Source: Micavibrio sp. (lineage in GTDB: Bacteria; Pseudomonadota; Alphaproteobacteria; Micavibrionales; Micavibrionaceae). From it: a stretch of 44,646 bases of DNA. The notes under the pieces are model-generated. The model was not told where the DNA came from. It did no database searches and was given only the letters and a program-made list of their open reading frames with translations. Shown here in pieces: positions 8,254 to 18,157 of the stretch (its first letter is position 1; the number at the start of each line of letters is the position of its first letter). The stretch lies in contig JAHQVU010000086.1 in assembly GCA_019634145.1 (NCBI GenBank), forward strand, positions 1 through 44,646, in the 5' to 3' direction. The position numbers and the translations under genes were made by a program.

Positions 8254-9161
8254 TGAGTGTTCCAGACTTTCAAATTTTAATGCTTCCGCTATTAAAAAGC
8301 GTTGAGCATACAGAAAAAAGCGTTAGTGAATATACTGATTACCTATCCAAAGAATTTGACTTAAGTGATAAGGAAAAAGAATTAACAATACCAAGTGGAA
8401 AACAAACGCTAATACGCAATCGAGCGCAGTGGGCAGCTACTTATTTAGTAAAAGCTGGGTTATTAGAGCGGCACAAAAGAGGCTTTATTCGGATTACCCT
8501 TGAAGGCAAAAAAACTTTAGAAAAAAAACTATCTAAAATAGATATTGAATATCTAATGAATTATGAAGACTTCAAGAATTTTAAAAACACATCAGAACAA
8601 GATAGTTCTGATCCTGTAGAAAATGACCAAAATACTGCCTCATCTACTCCAGAAGATTTGATAGCAACAGCATATAAAAGCTATGAAAAGACTACCCGCG
8701 ATGAAATAATTGAACTGATTTTAAATTCAAGCCCAGCCTTCTTTGAAAGGTTAATCATCGATCTATTCAAAGCAATGGGGTACGGCGGCAAAGGTAAAAC
8801 TACACATGTTGGTAAATCTGGTGACGGTGGAATTGACGGTATTATTAACGAAGACCCACTTGGCTTAGAAAAAATTTATCTTCAAGCTAAACGCTACGCT
8901 CCAGAAAACAAAATTCAAATTGACGCTATTCGTTCATTTTCAGGAACCTTAGTTGAACAAGGCGCGTCAAAAGGTATTTTTGTAACAACAAGCGCTTTTG
9001 TCGCCTCAGCATTCGACTACGCAGAACGCATACCACAAAGCATGATACTCATAGATGGAAACATGCTTACCAAACTTATGTACCAATATGATGTAGGGGT
9101 AAGAATTGTTGACACTATCAAACTTAAAAAAGTTGATATCGATTATTTTGAAGAGGTTTAA
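8253..9161 (+). CDS. mrr: Mrr-family restriction endonuclease (type IV-like)
   Basis: Mrr enzymes cut DNA carrying modified bases. The first 95 residues form a winged-helix Mrr_N-like domain (RNRAQWAATYLVKAGLLER, then a wing). A polar linker at 105-135 leads to the PD-(D/E)xK-like Mrr catalytic domain, with D195 in GDGGIDG and Q211-A-K213, the Dx(n)QxK active site, followed by GIFVTTSAF. The length of 302 residues is normal. The start is the ATG that overlaps the thiolase stop (TAATG). Codons are clearly richer in A/T than in the thiolase and FadN genes, which suggests acquisition. No methylase or other restriction subunit is nearby, which fits a type IV enzyme. Confidence 0.9.
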   Translation: MSVPDFQILMLPLLKSVEHTEKSVSEYTDYLSKEFDLSDKEKELTIPSGKQTLIRNRAQWAATYLVKAGLLERHKRGFIRITLEGKKTLEKKLSKIDIEYLMNYEDFKNFKNTSEQDSSDPVENDQNTASSTPEDLIATAYKSYEKTTRDEIIELILNSSPAFFERLIIDLFKAMGYGGKGKTTHVGKSGDGGIDGIINEDPLGLEKIYLQAKRYAPENKIQIDAIRSFSGTLVEQGASKGIFVTTSAFVASAFDYAERIPQSMILIDGNMLTKLMYQYDVGVRIVDTIKLKKVDIDYFEEV

Positions 9162-9164
9162 TAT

Positions 9165-11558
9165 ATGACACAAATTAACAAAGTAGCCGTCATCGGATCT
9201 GGCGTTATGGGCAGCGGGATTGCTGCACAATTAACAAATGCAGGCCTGCCCGTTGTTCTCCTCGACATCAAGGTTGACGGCAAAGACCTCGCCGCCGATG
9301 CTGTTGCAAAAATGCTTAAAACAGAGCCCGCCCCTTTCATGCGCAAAGCTAATGCCAAGCTCATCACCACGGGCACAATTGACGACAATCTCAACCTCAT
9401 CGCCGATTGCGACTGGATCATCGAAGTTGTACTCGAAAAGCTAGAGATCAAACACGCAACTTACGAGAAAATCGAAAAAGCACGCAAAAAAGGCTCGATC
9501 GTATCCTCCAATACTTCGACCATACCTTTGCATAAATTAATCGAAGGCCAGCCCGAATCTTTCGCAAAAGATTTTATGATCACTCACTTCTTTAACCCTC
9601 CGCGTTATATGCGTTTATTAGAGCTTATCGTTGGTGAAAAAACCGATCCCAAGGCCGTTGAGACCATTACCAAAATCTGCGATGAAAAGCTCGGCAAAGG
9701 CGTTGTGCGCTGTCATGACACCCCCGGCTTTATTGCCAATCGCCTCGGTGTTTATTGGCTTACGCGCGGCGTGAATGAAGCAATCAAACAAGGCGTATCC
9801 ATAGAGCTGGCCGATGCCGTTTTATCCAAGCCCGTAGGCATTCCCAAGACAGGCGTTTTCGGCCTGATCGATCTTGTTGGAATAGATTTAATGCCAAAAC
9901 TCTCGGCCTCACTTCTTTCGTCATTGCCTGAACAAGATGATTACCGAGATGAATTTATCGACCATAAATTTGTGCACGATATGATCGAAGCAGGCTATAC
10001 GGGACGCAAAGGCAAAGGCGGCTTTTTCCGCCTCAATCCTAACAAGCCCAAAGCAAAAGAAAAACAAACACTCGCCCTTACTGCGGATAAATTCGATGAG
10101 AGCCAATATGCCAAAGCCGACAAACCATCCGACACTGCAATTGATGCTGGAAAAGGCGGCTTAAAAGCCGTCGTCACAACTGATAGCTTAGGCGGTAAAT
10201 ACGCGTGGGAGGTGCTTAAAGGAACCCTATTATATGCTGCACAATTGGTTGGCGAAATAGCCGACACTATCCACGACATCGATGAAGGCATGAAGCTCGG
10301 CTATAACTGGAAGCAAGGCCCATTCGAAATGATCGACGCGCTAGGCCCTAAATGGTTCGCTGATCAGCTGGATAAAGACGGCCTTCACGTCCCTGAAATT
10401 CTAACAAAAATCGGTGATCAATCTTTCTACCGCATCGAAGATGGTAAACAACAATTCTTTGGTACCGATAGCCAATATCATGACATCGTTCGCCCCGATG
10501 GCGTGCTTTTACTGCGTGACATCAAGCTCTCTGCAAAGCCTATCTTGTCTAATAAATCGGCCAGCGTTTGGGATATCGGCGATGGTGTTTTGTGTTTCGA
10601 GCATACCTCGAAAATGAACACCTTTGACGAGGAAATTTTTGCAGCGCTCATGCAAACTAAATCCATGATCGAAAGCTCGGACGAGTATAAAGCCCTCGTT
10701 ATTTATAACGAAGGCTCGCACTTCTCTGCCGGCGCAAATTTAGGCCTCGCCGTCTTTATGATCAACCTTGCCATGTGGGCGCAAGTCGAAGAATTCATCC
10801 GCACAGGTCAGCGTACCTTCATGGATTTAAAATTCGCAAACTTCCCAGTCATTTCCGCACCATCTGGTATGGCGCTTGGCGGCGGGTGTGAAATTTTACT
10901 TTGCGCCGATGCGGTTCAAGCCCACGCCGAAACCTATACCGGTCTAGTCGAGGTCGGGGTCGGCCTACTCCCTGGCTGGGGCGGTTGTAAGGAAATGATC
11001 CTGCGCTTCCAAGAAAAAGAACACGAAAAATTTGCAAAAGATATGGGTAAGATCGGCAAGGACAATATCTGGTTCTCGCCCGACACCACGCCAGTTGGCG
11101 CGCCGCGTCAGGCCTTTGAAACCATCGCCATGGCTAAGGTCGCCAAAAGCGCACAAGACGCCAAAGACATCGGTTATTTCAGAGACACAGACGGCATTAC
11201 GATGAACCGTGAGCGCCTGCTCTATGATGCGAAACAACGTGCCCTACAACTTGCTGCTAATTACGAAGCCCCGGCCATGCGTGAAGATATTCGCCTCGGT
11301 GGAAAAGGCGCAGCACTCGCCCTTAAAATGGCAGTCAGTGATCTTCAGAAATCTGGCAAAGCATCACCCTATGACGGGGTCGTCTCCACCCATGTTGCCA
11401 ATGTCTTAAGCGGCGGTGATCATGATTATACTGAAGTGATGAACGAACAGGATCTGCTTGATCTAGAGCTATCGGAATTCATGAAGCTATTGCACAATGA
11501 AGGTACGCTAGAGCGTATCGAGCATATGCTTGGTACAGGTAAACCGCTTAGAAATTAA
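9165..11558 (+). CDS. fadN: 3-hydroxyacyl-CoA dehydrogenase / enoyl-CoA hydratase, FadN type
   Basis: This two-function beta-oxidation enzyme hydrates enoyl-CoA and oxidises 3-hydroxyacyl-CoA. The domain order is dehydrogenase first: an NAD-binding Rossmann motif GSGVMGSGIA at residues 9-18, then HFFNPPRYMRLLE with the catalytic His, then dehydrogenase C-terminal domains to about 400. The crotonase domain follows, with HFSAGANLG and the oxyanion-hole segment GMALGGGCEI. That order is opposite to FadB/FadJ and matches FadN. The length of 797 residues is normal. GAGG lies just before the ATG, three bases after the mrr stop. It works with the thiolase upstream. Confidence 0.94.
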   Translation: MTQINKVAVIGSGVMGSGIAAQLTNAGLPVVLLDIKVDGKDLAADAVAKMLKTEPAPFMRKANAKLITTGTIDDNLNLIADCDWIIEVVLEKLEIKHATYEKIEKARKKGSIVSSNTSTIPLHKLIEGQPESFAKDFMITHFFNPPRYMRLLELIVGEKTDPKAVETITKICDEKLGKGVVRCHDTPGFIANRLGVYWLTRGVNEAIKQGVSIELADAVLSKPVGIPKTGVFGLIDLVGIDLMPKLSASLLSSLPEQDDYRDEFIDHKFVHDMIEAGYTGRKGKGGFFRLNPNKPKAKEKQTLALTADKFDESQYAKADKPSDTAIDAGKGGLKAVVTTDSLGGKYAWEVLKGTLLYAAQLVGEIADTIHDIDEGMKLGYNWKQGPFEMIDALGPKWFADQLDKDGLHVPEILTKIGDQSFYRIEDGKQQFFGTDSQYHDIVRPDGVLLLRDIKLSAKPILSNKSASVWDIGDGVLCFEHTSKMNTFDEEIFAALMQTKSMIESSDEYKALVIYNEGSHFSAGANLGLAVFMINLAMWAQVEEFIRTGQRTFMDLKFANFPVISAPSGMALGGGCEILLCADAVQAHAETYTGLVEVGVGLLPGWGGCKEMILRFQEKEHEKFAKDMGKIGKDNIWFSPDTTPVGAPRQAFETIAMAKVAKSAQDAKDIGYFRDTDGITMNRERLLYDAKQRALQLAANYEAPAMREDIRLGGKGAALALKMAVSDLQKSGKASPYDGVVSTHVANVLSGGDHDYTEVMNEQDLLDLELSEFMKLLHNEGTLERIEHMLGTGKPLRN

Positions 11559-11595
11559 GTGGCGATAATTGACAGTTCATTATTCTTGAAATCCA

Positions 11596-13890
11596 CTATT
11601 CCGCAGGTTTTAAAATAAACCAGCGCTGCAACATTTTTTGGAATTTCTTTGAATCGACAGGCTTAGGTATATAATCGGTCATGCCTGCCGCAATACATTC
11701 CTCCCGCGTTCCGACCATCGCATCAGCCGTCATCGCCACAATCGGCACCTCACCGCCTTTAGCATGATTGCGAATTTCTTTCGTAGCGTCGTACCCTGTC
11801 ATATTCGGCATATGGCAATCCATAATGACCAAATCATAATCCTTCTTATCAAACATATCGACAGCAATCTGACCATCATCTGCAATGTCAAAATATTGTA
11901 TACCGATTTTACAAAGTAGCTTTTTAATAAATATCTGGTTCATCTTCTGGTCTTCAGCGACCAATACAACTGCATCGGAGATTGCTTTTCTACTCCCCGC
12001 ATCTTTATCGGCATCATCATCAATTATATTCTTATCTAAACCTTCGAGGAGTTCTCGGCTGCTGAGATCAAATGGAATTTCTACTGTAAAAGTCGACCCC
12101 TTACCAAATACACTCTTAACATTAATCTGACCGCCCATCATCTCGATTAACTGCTTTGTAATAGCCAGGCCTAGGCCGGTTCCTCCGAATTTCCTGGTTA
12201 TGCTATCATCAGCTTGTGAGAATTTTTCAAAGATATGTTTGATTTTATCATTTGGAATTCCAACGCCTGTATCGATAACCTTACAAACGAAACTGATAAC
12301 ATTTTCACTTTTTTCGATAACCTCGAAAGTTAGATCAACACCACCATTTTCAGTGAACTTAATGGCATTACTTCCTAAATTCATAATTATGCGAGAAAAC
12401 CGTGTTGGATCACCAAGAACAACTGGAAGCCCCTTACCCTTCCATTCTGTCGTAACCGTTAAAGATTTGGCCGATGCCAATGGGCGTAAAGTATCAACGA
12501 CTGTACTTACAGAGTCCTTAAGGTCGAATGGGATATTTTCAAGGTGCATTCCACCAGCTTCAATCTTAGACAGGTCTAGGATATCATTAACAATATTGAG
12601 CAAGTTATTTGAAGATTTGTGGATTGTGTCCAAATTCTCCTTCTGCTCGGCAGTCGTATCTTTGTCTTCAAACATGATATTCGTTAATCCTATGATAGAA
12701 TTCATAGGCGTTCTAAGTTCATGAGACATATTGGCAAGAAACTCACTTTTCGCCCTGTTCGCTTTTTCAGCCAAATTCTTGGCTTGTAGCAGCTTCTCTT
12801 TAGACTCTACCTGCTCAGTTACATCTTCAACCATGCTCAATACATATGTGACATTTTGATTTTCATCTAAGATAGGAGTCTTAAGAACATGCGCCACAAA
12901 TGATCCGCCTGGCGAGTTCGTCTTATAGGTGCCGATTTCAACTAATTTCTTCTTCTCGAACAAAGTCGAATTCAATGCATCAAGGAATTCAGCATCTTCC
13001 GCAGGTAAAATATCTTTAACCCTCTTACCCTCGCAATCAATAAGTGTAAGACCAAAGAGCATTTTGAACATACCATTGACGATTATGAGTGAAGAATCAT
13101 TATTAATATCTTCAACGAGCATTCCCAACGGCATTTTCTCGATTATAGTATCCAGCATGATTTTCTGATCATGGATTTCACACGTTTGCCGCTGCATAAT
13201 TTTTTGCATAGTAATAAGCGCGTCAAGTAGGTCGTGTATTTCACGCGAGGACGATGATGTTTTTTCAATCTTGTGTGTCGCATAATCTGCACCGACAAGT
13301 GAATCTGATAGCTTTGTTATAGGGTAAATTCCGCTTCGCAACGTGTAATAAACCAGCATCCCAAAAATGATAAAGATAACACCGAACAAACCACCGGAAA
13401 CCAGCATAATAGTATGCAAATGCTGGCGAATATTATTATAGTCAACTGATACACGCAGCATACCTAGCTCGCGCCTATCAACCCCACCATTTTCAATGAT
13501 AATTTTATCCTGAAGGATTATTGAGCCTTCATCAACTTCATCCCAGTTATACTCAGCGACAATGGACTCATTCACATCAAAAATTTCAACTATTTGTGCC
13601 GCGTTAATATTTTTATCGGCAACAATATTTTCAAGTGTGTCCTCAATAGTATCAATCTCGAAATCATAGAGCAATTGAGCAACGTTTGAGGCCTGCGTTG
13701 AAACAATGTAATTCAAGCGCTCATTGGTAATATTTTGCAACAGATTATTACCGTATAAATTGATCAATACAGTCATTGTCACAAAAACAACGAACAAACC
13801 TACAGACAATGTGCGTGTAAGAGAACCAACTATAGAGGGCAAGCGCCTTTTTGTTACATTAACGGTCTTATCCGTATTAGCCTCGTTCAA
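11596..13890 (-). CDS. Membrane hybrid sensor histidine kinase with PAS, HisKA, HATPase and receiver domains
   Basis: The 764-residue protein has a transmembrane segment at about residues 28-50, an extracytoplasmic sensor region of about 105 residues, and a second membrane segment at about 157-181. Then come a PAS-like domain (about 245-360), HisKA with the phosphorylated H390 in NMSHELRTP, an HATPase with the N box (LGSNAIKF), DTGVGIP and GGTGLGLAI, and a C-terminal receiver with acceptor D691 in VIMDCHMPN and K in IPKPVD. All catalytic elements are present, so it should autophosphorylate and pass phosphate onward. The start is TTG with AGAGG upstream. Its signal and partner are unknown. The stand-alone receiver at 5237 and the OmpR regulator at 22647 are the nearest candidates. 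Confidence 0.92.
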   Translation of the reverse strand: MNEANTDKTVNVTKRRLPSIVGSLTRTLSVGLFVVFVTMTVLINLYGNNLLQNITNERLNYIVSTQASNVAQLLYDFEIDTIEDTLENIVADKNINAAQIVEIFDVNESIVAEYNWDEVDEGSIILQDKIIIENGGVDRRELGMLRVSVDYNNIRQHLHTIMLVSGGLFGVIFIIFGMLVYYTLRSGIYPITKLSDSLVGADYATHKIEKTSSSSREIHDLLDALITMQKIMQRQTCEIHDQKIMLDTIIEKMPLGMLVEDINNDSSLIIVNGMFKMLFGLTLIDCEGKRVKDILPAEDAEFLDALNSTLFEKKKLVEIGTYKTNSPGGSFVAHVLKTPILDENQNVTYVLSMVEDVTEQVESKEKLLQAKNLAEKANRAKSEFLANMSHELRTPMNSIIGLTNIMFEDKDTTAEQKENLDTIHKSSNNLLNIVNDILDLSKIEAGGMHLENIPFDLKDSVSTVVDTLRPLASAKSLTVTTEWKGKGLPVVLGDPTRFSRIIMNLGSNAIKFTENGGVDLTFEVIEKSENVISFVCKVIDTGVGIPNDKIKHIFEKFSQADDSITRKFGGTGLGLAITKQLIEMMGGQINVKSVFGKGSTFTVEIPFDLSSRELLEGLDKNIIDDDADKDAGSRKAISDAVVLVAEDQKMNQIFIKKLLCKIGIQYFDIADDGQIAVDMFDKKDYDLVIMDCHMPNMTGYDATKEIRNHAKGGEVPIVAMTADAMVGTREECIAAGMTDYIPKPVDSKKFQKMLQRWFILKPAE

Positions 13891-13998
13891 GATATAGCCT
13901 CTGCCTGAAAAAAAACTTATTGAGTTGTCTTCAAAACTAATTATATCACAATATATACAAGCGGGTTAAGCGGTCTTTTCGTTAATTTTTTCAGTATT

Positions 13999-15126
13999 TT
14001 AATTATAAACCTCTAAAGTTTTTTTAACGATAATATTTACATCAAACTCATGTTCACAGCGTGCTCTTCCAGCAATACCATAAGCACTCAACTTTACTGG
14101 ATCACTCAATAAATTCTTAATGGCCTCTGCCGTTTTCTGTGCATCCTTTATCGGTACCAAAACTCCGTTTTCGCCATCATCAACCGCTTCGCGGCAACCG
14201 GGATGGTCAGTAGTAATAATTGGCCGAGCGCTGGCACAAGCCTCCAGTAAAACTTTAGGTATGCCCTCACCATAATATGAGGGATAGCAAATCAAGCTAG
14301 CATTTTTCAACAATTCAGGCATATCCGAAACTTTGCCGAGCCACTCCACCTTAGAACCTTTAATCATCTCCATCATCTCTTGAGCATTAATAGCAAGAGG
14401 ATTATTGCGGGTTTCCCCCCCCGCAACTTGAAAACGCGCTTTAACGCCATCCCGCTCGCATATTTTCGCAGCCTCAATAAAAACTGAAATACCCTTACAA
14501 TGAACAAGCCTTGTACTCATTAAAACAATTGGTTGCTCATCCTGTGGCAAGGGCGTAGCTGTAAACTTTTTCAGATCAACACCAGAACCCAATATCAAGT
14601 GAGCGCGGCTTTTTTCAGCAAAACCACGGCGCAGCATTAAATTCATATCATCAGGGTTTTGAAATACGAGCTCAGTTCTTCCGCTCTTAAGAGCTAATTT
14701 CAGAAGCGGGCCTATAATTGCTCTTAATATCTTTGGCTTAGCGCCTTCACCGGCAAATAAATATCCTAATCCAGCTATTGTATGCACAACTCGAATATCT
14801 CTGATACCCAGAGCTGCCAGACCGGTGATAAAGGCATATTTAAGCGTAATCGCGTGCACAACTTCAGGGCGCTGATCTTTAATAATTTTTCGAATTTCTG
14901 AGATGGTTTTTAGAATTGTAAAAAGCGTAAAACCTTTATCCGAGGGCGGCAACTCATGGCCATGAAAATTCTGCGAGGCTAAATCCTTATCCGTTTGCGC
15001 GCCAGTTACAGCCACATGCACTTCCCACCCCGCCTCATGCGCACCCTTCGCCAGCGGCAAACGGTGGGACCAAAACCAATCAATATGATTGATAACATAG
15101 AGAATTTTACCTTTAGAATTACTCAT
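13999..15126 (-). CDS. Glycosyltransferase family 4 protein
   Basis: This is a GT-B fold retaining glycosyltransferase of 375 residues. The N-terminal half has HRLPLAKGAHEAGWEVHVAV. The C-terminal nucleotide-sugar domain has STRLVHCKGISVFIEAAK and the GT4 donor motif with conserved glutamates in GEGIPKVLLEACASARPI. It resembles enzymes that add a sugar to undecaprenyl-linked glycans in capsule, O-antigen or N-glycan routes. The exact sugar cannot be read. It starts four bases after the stop of the upstream epimerase gene, so the two are probably co-expressed with asnB as a surface-glycan module. Confidence 0.87.
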   Translation of the reverse strand: MSNSKGKILYVINHIDWFWSHRLPLAKGAHEAGWEVHVAVTGAQTDKDLASQNFHGHELPPSDKGFTLFTILKTISEIRKIIKDQRPEVVHAITLKYAFITGLAALGIRDIRVVHTIAGLGYLFAGEGAKPKILRAIIGPLLKLALKSGRTELVFQNPDDMNLMLRRGFAEKSRAHLILGSGVDLKKFTATPLPQDEQPIVLMSTRLVHCKGISVFIEAAKICERDGVKARFQVAGGETRNNPLAINAQEMMEMIKGSKVEWLGKVSDMPELLKNASLICYPSYYGEGIPKVLLEACASARPIITTDHPGCREAVDDGENGVLVPIKDAQKTAEAIKNLLSDPVKLSAYGIAGRARCEHEFDVNIIVKKTLEVYN

Positions 15127-15130
15127 AAAT

Positions 15131-16120
15131 TTATGCTGCTTTTGATTGTGATGTATCGGCCCGTGAGGGTGCAGAGTTTAAAAATTCTGCCTCAATTGTT
15201 TCGCGCAAACCATCTTGCAAAACGTAAGGCGGCATGAAACCGCTCCTCATTACCTTATCCGCATTCACAACAGTATCGCTACAAAATTTTTTTACGCGGA
15301 TGGCGCTAATCGGATACGTCCTCCCTGTGAGCTTTGCCAATACATCAAAGCCATATCCACCCATTAATCCCGCAGCATAAGGAAGCTTCAAACCCTGCTC
15401 GCTTTTCCCCAAAGTTTTACGCACAATACCGATCATTTCCTTCATGCTCATATCCGGCTTATCAGCATAATTAAAGATATGCACGCCAGCGCCGTTATTC
15501 ATCATAAAGTATAAGAATGCTGCAATATTCCCGACATAGGCTAGAGATTTTTTATTCTCTCCCCTGCCCACCATAACAAATTTACCGCTAGATAGTTGGC
15601 GCAGCAAATTATAGACATTCCCACGATTACCGGGTCCAAATGTTGCAACAGGACGCAATATATTCAAACTGTGCTTTTCATCTTTGCCGGCCCACTCTTT
15701 AAATGTCTTCTCACTCTCCCATTTCGAGCGGCCATAATCATTGAATGGGTTTGCTTCAGCCTCTTCCGAAACATCAGCTGTATCCAGCCCGTATATTGCA
15801 ACAGTGGATGTAAAGATGATCTGCTCGATACCCAGCTCTTCACACGCCTTTATAACCTGCTTTCCGCCCTCCACATTCACATCATAATAAAGAGAGATCG
15901 GATCGACATTGTCTTGATGCTCCGCGGCCAAATGATACACAACCTCGCACCCCGCAAGCGCCTCTTTCACCGCAGCAAAATTGCGCACATCAACATGGCG
16001 CTGCGGATACGCGGAGCTAGCCCGAATATCCAGTATCACAAAATCATGCCCGTTTTTTTCTAACAAATGACATAGCTGCGTGCCGATAAACCCTGCTCCG
16101 CCTGTTACCCCGATTTTCAT
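15131..16120 (-). CDS. NAD-dependent epimerase/dehydratase (extended SDR)
   Basis: The 329-residue protein is an extended short-chain dehydrogenase acting on nucleotide sugars. The NAD-binding motif GGAGFIG is at residues 7-13, the catalytic Thr/Ser region is FTSTVAIYG, and the YGRSK segment provides the YxxxK pair. It likely makes or modifies a nucleotide sugar used by the adjacent glycosyltransferase. A tail of about 20 polar residues (SAPSRADTSQSKAA) ends the protein. It lies 59 bases downstream of asnB and 4 bases upstream of the GT4 gene on the minus strand. Confidence 0.87.
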   Translation of the reverse strand: MKIGVTGGAGFIGTQLCHLLEKNGHDFVILDIRASSAYPQRHVDVRNFAAVKEALAGCEVVYHLAAEHQDNVDPISLYYDVNVEGGKQVIKACEELGIEQIIFTSTVAIYGLDTADVSEEAEANPFNDYGRSKWESEKTFKEWAGKDEKHSLNILRPVATFGPGNRGNVYNLLRQLSSGKFVMVGRGENKKSLAYVGNIAAFLYFMMNNGAGVHIFNYADKPDMSMKEMIGIVRKTLGKSEQGLKLPYAAGLMGGYGFDVLAKLTGRTYPISAIRVKKFCSDTVVNADKVMRSGFMPPYVLQDGLRETIEAEFLNSAPSRADTSQSKAA

Positions 16121-16179
16121 TTTCTCACCTCGAATTCATAAACACTTCATTATCGCGCTAATTAACCAAAAAACAAGCC

Positions 16180-18081
16180 TTAGCTCATCCAGCGCACGCG
16201 CCATGCCTGAAACATTAATATCGCCCAGATCGCATTGGCATGACGGTCATCCCCGCCCAAATGCCGCGTCCAAATTTTACGCACAGCCCCTACATCAAGC
16301 AACCCTTGCTCACGCATAGCTTTTTCATCCAGTAACTCTTCCGCCCACTCTCTCAATGCCCCACGCAACCAATTCGCAATTGGCATATTAAAACCTTGCT
16401 TAGGACGCTCGAATAACGCATCGGGCACATGACGAGACAAAATTTTTCTCAGCATATATTTGCCCTTGCCGTCTCTAATTTTATAGTCCAACGGCAAACC
16501 CCACACATATTCAAACAACCGATGATCAAGCAGCGGTGCTCGTACCTCTAATGACACCGCCATAGAAGCGCGATCAACTTTAGTCAACACATCGGACGGT
16601 AAATAGAACTGCGTATCCCATATCATCATTTGCTCTTCAATGCTTAAATCATCAATCTGATGCAGCGCAGGCAAATCATAATTTCCGCTCAGCTGATAAC
16701 CATCACCTTGGCGCAACATATTCAAATATAATTCCTGTAAATTAGACGATGAAAGCGCCTGCGATAATTTTCTAATGTGCGATGCTTTTTGCGCATCCCC
16801 TTTGAAACCTGATCCTGCGTAATTAAGCATCAGCGCGGCCCCCTGCCTAATGGGGCGCGGTACCGCCTTCATCTTCCTCCATAATTTTGCACCCTGGCGA
16901 TGGCGCGTATATCCACCTAGCAATTCGTCACCACCATCACCCGACAAAGCCACCGTAACCTTTTCGCGCGCAAATTTGGATACCATATATGTGGGGATAG
17001 CGCTCTGGTCGGCAAACGGCTCGTCAAACATATCAGCTAATTTCGGAATAACATCCATCGCATCTTTTTCAGTGCAATAATATTCTGTGTGCTCACACCC
17101 TAAATGCTCCGCAATCTTTTTAGCATATACCGCTTCATCATATGCTGCATCGTCAAAACCAATGGAAAAAGTCTTTATCGCTTGTGCAGAATGTTTCTGC
17201 ATCAAAGCCGTAACCAGCGAACTATCAATTCCACCTGATAAAAAAGCACCCAGCGGAACATCCGAGAGCATACGCTCCTTCACGGCAATTTCCAGATTCT
17301 CCTCAAACCCGCGTAAAACGCTTGCCTCATCTGCAACATTCCTACCTACAGATATGGCATTAATCTCTCGCGCATCCCAATAGCTCTGCATATGGTTTAA
17401 GAGATCTTGCTGCGCTTTCAGATCATCAACCTTTACACTCATACGGTGTCCGGGCGGTAAATGCCAAACATTTTTATAGATTGTTTGCAGCGCGGATACG
17501 CACATAAAATTCATGTATTCGCCCATCGCTACATTATTTATTTCCGCAACAAAATCCGGATGTGCACGCAACGCTTTCAGCTCGGACGCAAAAACCAGCG
17601 CCTTGCCAGCCCAACCAATATATAACGGCTTTTTACCCATTCGATCCCGCGCAAAATGCAGCATCTTCTCTTTGGCATCCCAAAGGGCAAATGCGAACAT
17701 TCCTACAATATTTTTCAACGTGCGTGATATACCCCATGCCTCGATCGCGACCAATAAGGTCTCGGTATCACTGCGCCCCGAGAAGCTGCGCCCTCCCGCT
17801 TCCAGCTCGCGCCTAAGATCCAAATGGTTATAAATCTCGCCGTTATAAACAATATGATAGCGCCCTGACGGTGAGGCTTTCGGCTGCGCGCCCTCTCGTG
17901 ATAAATCCAAAACAGCCAGCCTGCGATGCCCCAGCGCAATCGGCGCCTCAGCATCCTGCCAGATATCACCGCTATCAGGCCCCCGATGGGCCAGCGCCGC
18001 ACACATCCGTCGCACATTCGTGTGCATCTCGGCCCGTGAACCGCGATTTTCGCATACATAAAAACCTGTCAATCCGCACAT
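16180..18081 (-). CDS. asnB: Asparagine synthase (glutamine-hydrolysing)
   Basis: AsnB-type enzymes transfer ammonia from glutamine to an ATP-activated carboxylate. The protein starts MCGLTGFYV with the catalytic Cys2, followed by the class II glutaminase domain with HRRLAVLDLS and YHIVYNGEIYN. The synthetase domain has the PP-loop FLSGGIDSS. The 633 residues match the bacterial AsnB family often found in polysaccharide and exosortase loci. The neighbours (SDR epimerase and GT4) suggest the product may amidate a sugar acid in a surface glycan rather than make free asparagine, but that is inference. Confidence 0.92.
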   Translation of the reverse strand: MCGLTGFYVCENRGSRAEMHTNVRRMCAALAHRGPDSGDIWQDAEAPIALGHRRLAVLDLSREGAQPKASPSGRYHIVYNGEIYNHLDLRRELEAGGRSFSGRSDTETLLVAIEAWGISRTLKNIVGMFAFALWDAKEKMLHFARDRMGKKPLYIGWAGKALVFASELKALRAHPDFVAEINNVAMGEYMNFMCVSALQTIYKNVWHLPPGHRMSVKVDDLKAQQDLLNHMQSYWDAREINAISVGRNVADEASVLRGFEENLEIAVKERMLSDVPLGAFLSGGIDSSLVTALMQKHSAQAIKTFSIGFDDAAYDEAVYAKKIAEHLGCEHTEYYCTEKDAMDVIPKLADMFDEPFADQSAIPTYMVSKFAREKVTVALSGDGGDELLGGYTRHRQGAKLWRKMKAVPRPIRQGAALMLNYAGSGFKGDAQKASHIRKLSQALSSSNLQELYLNMLRQGDGYQLSGNYDLPALHQIDDLSIEEQMMIWDTQFYLPSDVLTKVDRASMAVSLEVRAPLLDHRLFEYVWGLPLDYKIRDGKGKYMLRKILSRHVPDALFERPKQGFNMPIANWLRGALREWAEELLDEKAMREQGLLDVGAVRKIWTRHLGGDDRHANAIWAILMFQAWRVRWMS

Positions 18082-18157
18082 TTTGAACTATTTCACTTAA
18101 TATATTTCAACACAACTCGTGTTTTTGCTAAAATATATATACAACAACTGTGAGGCC

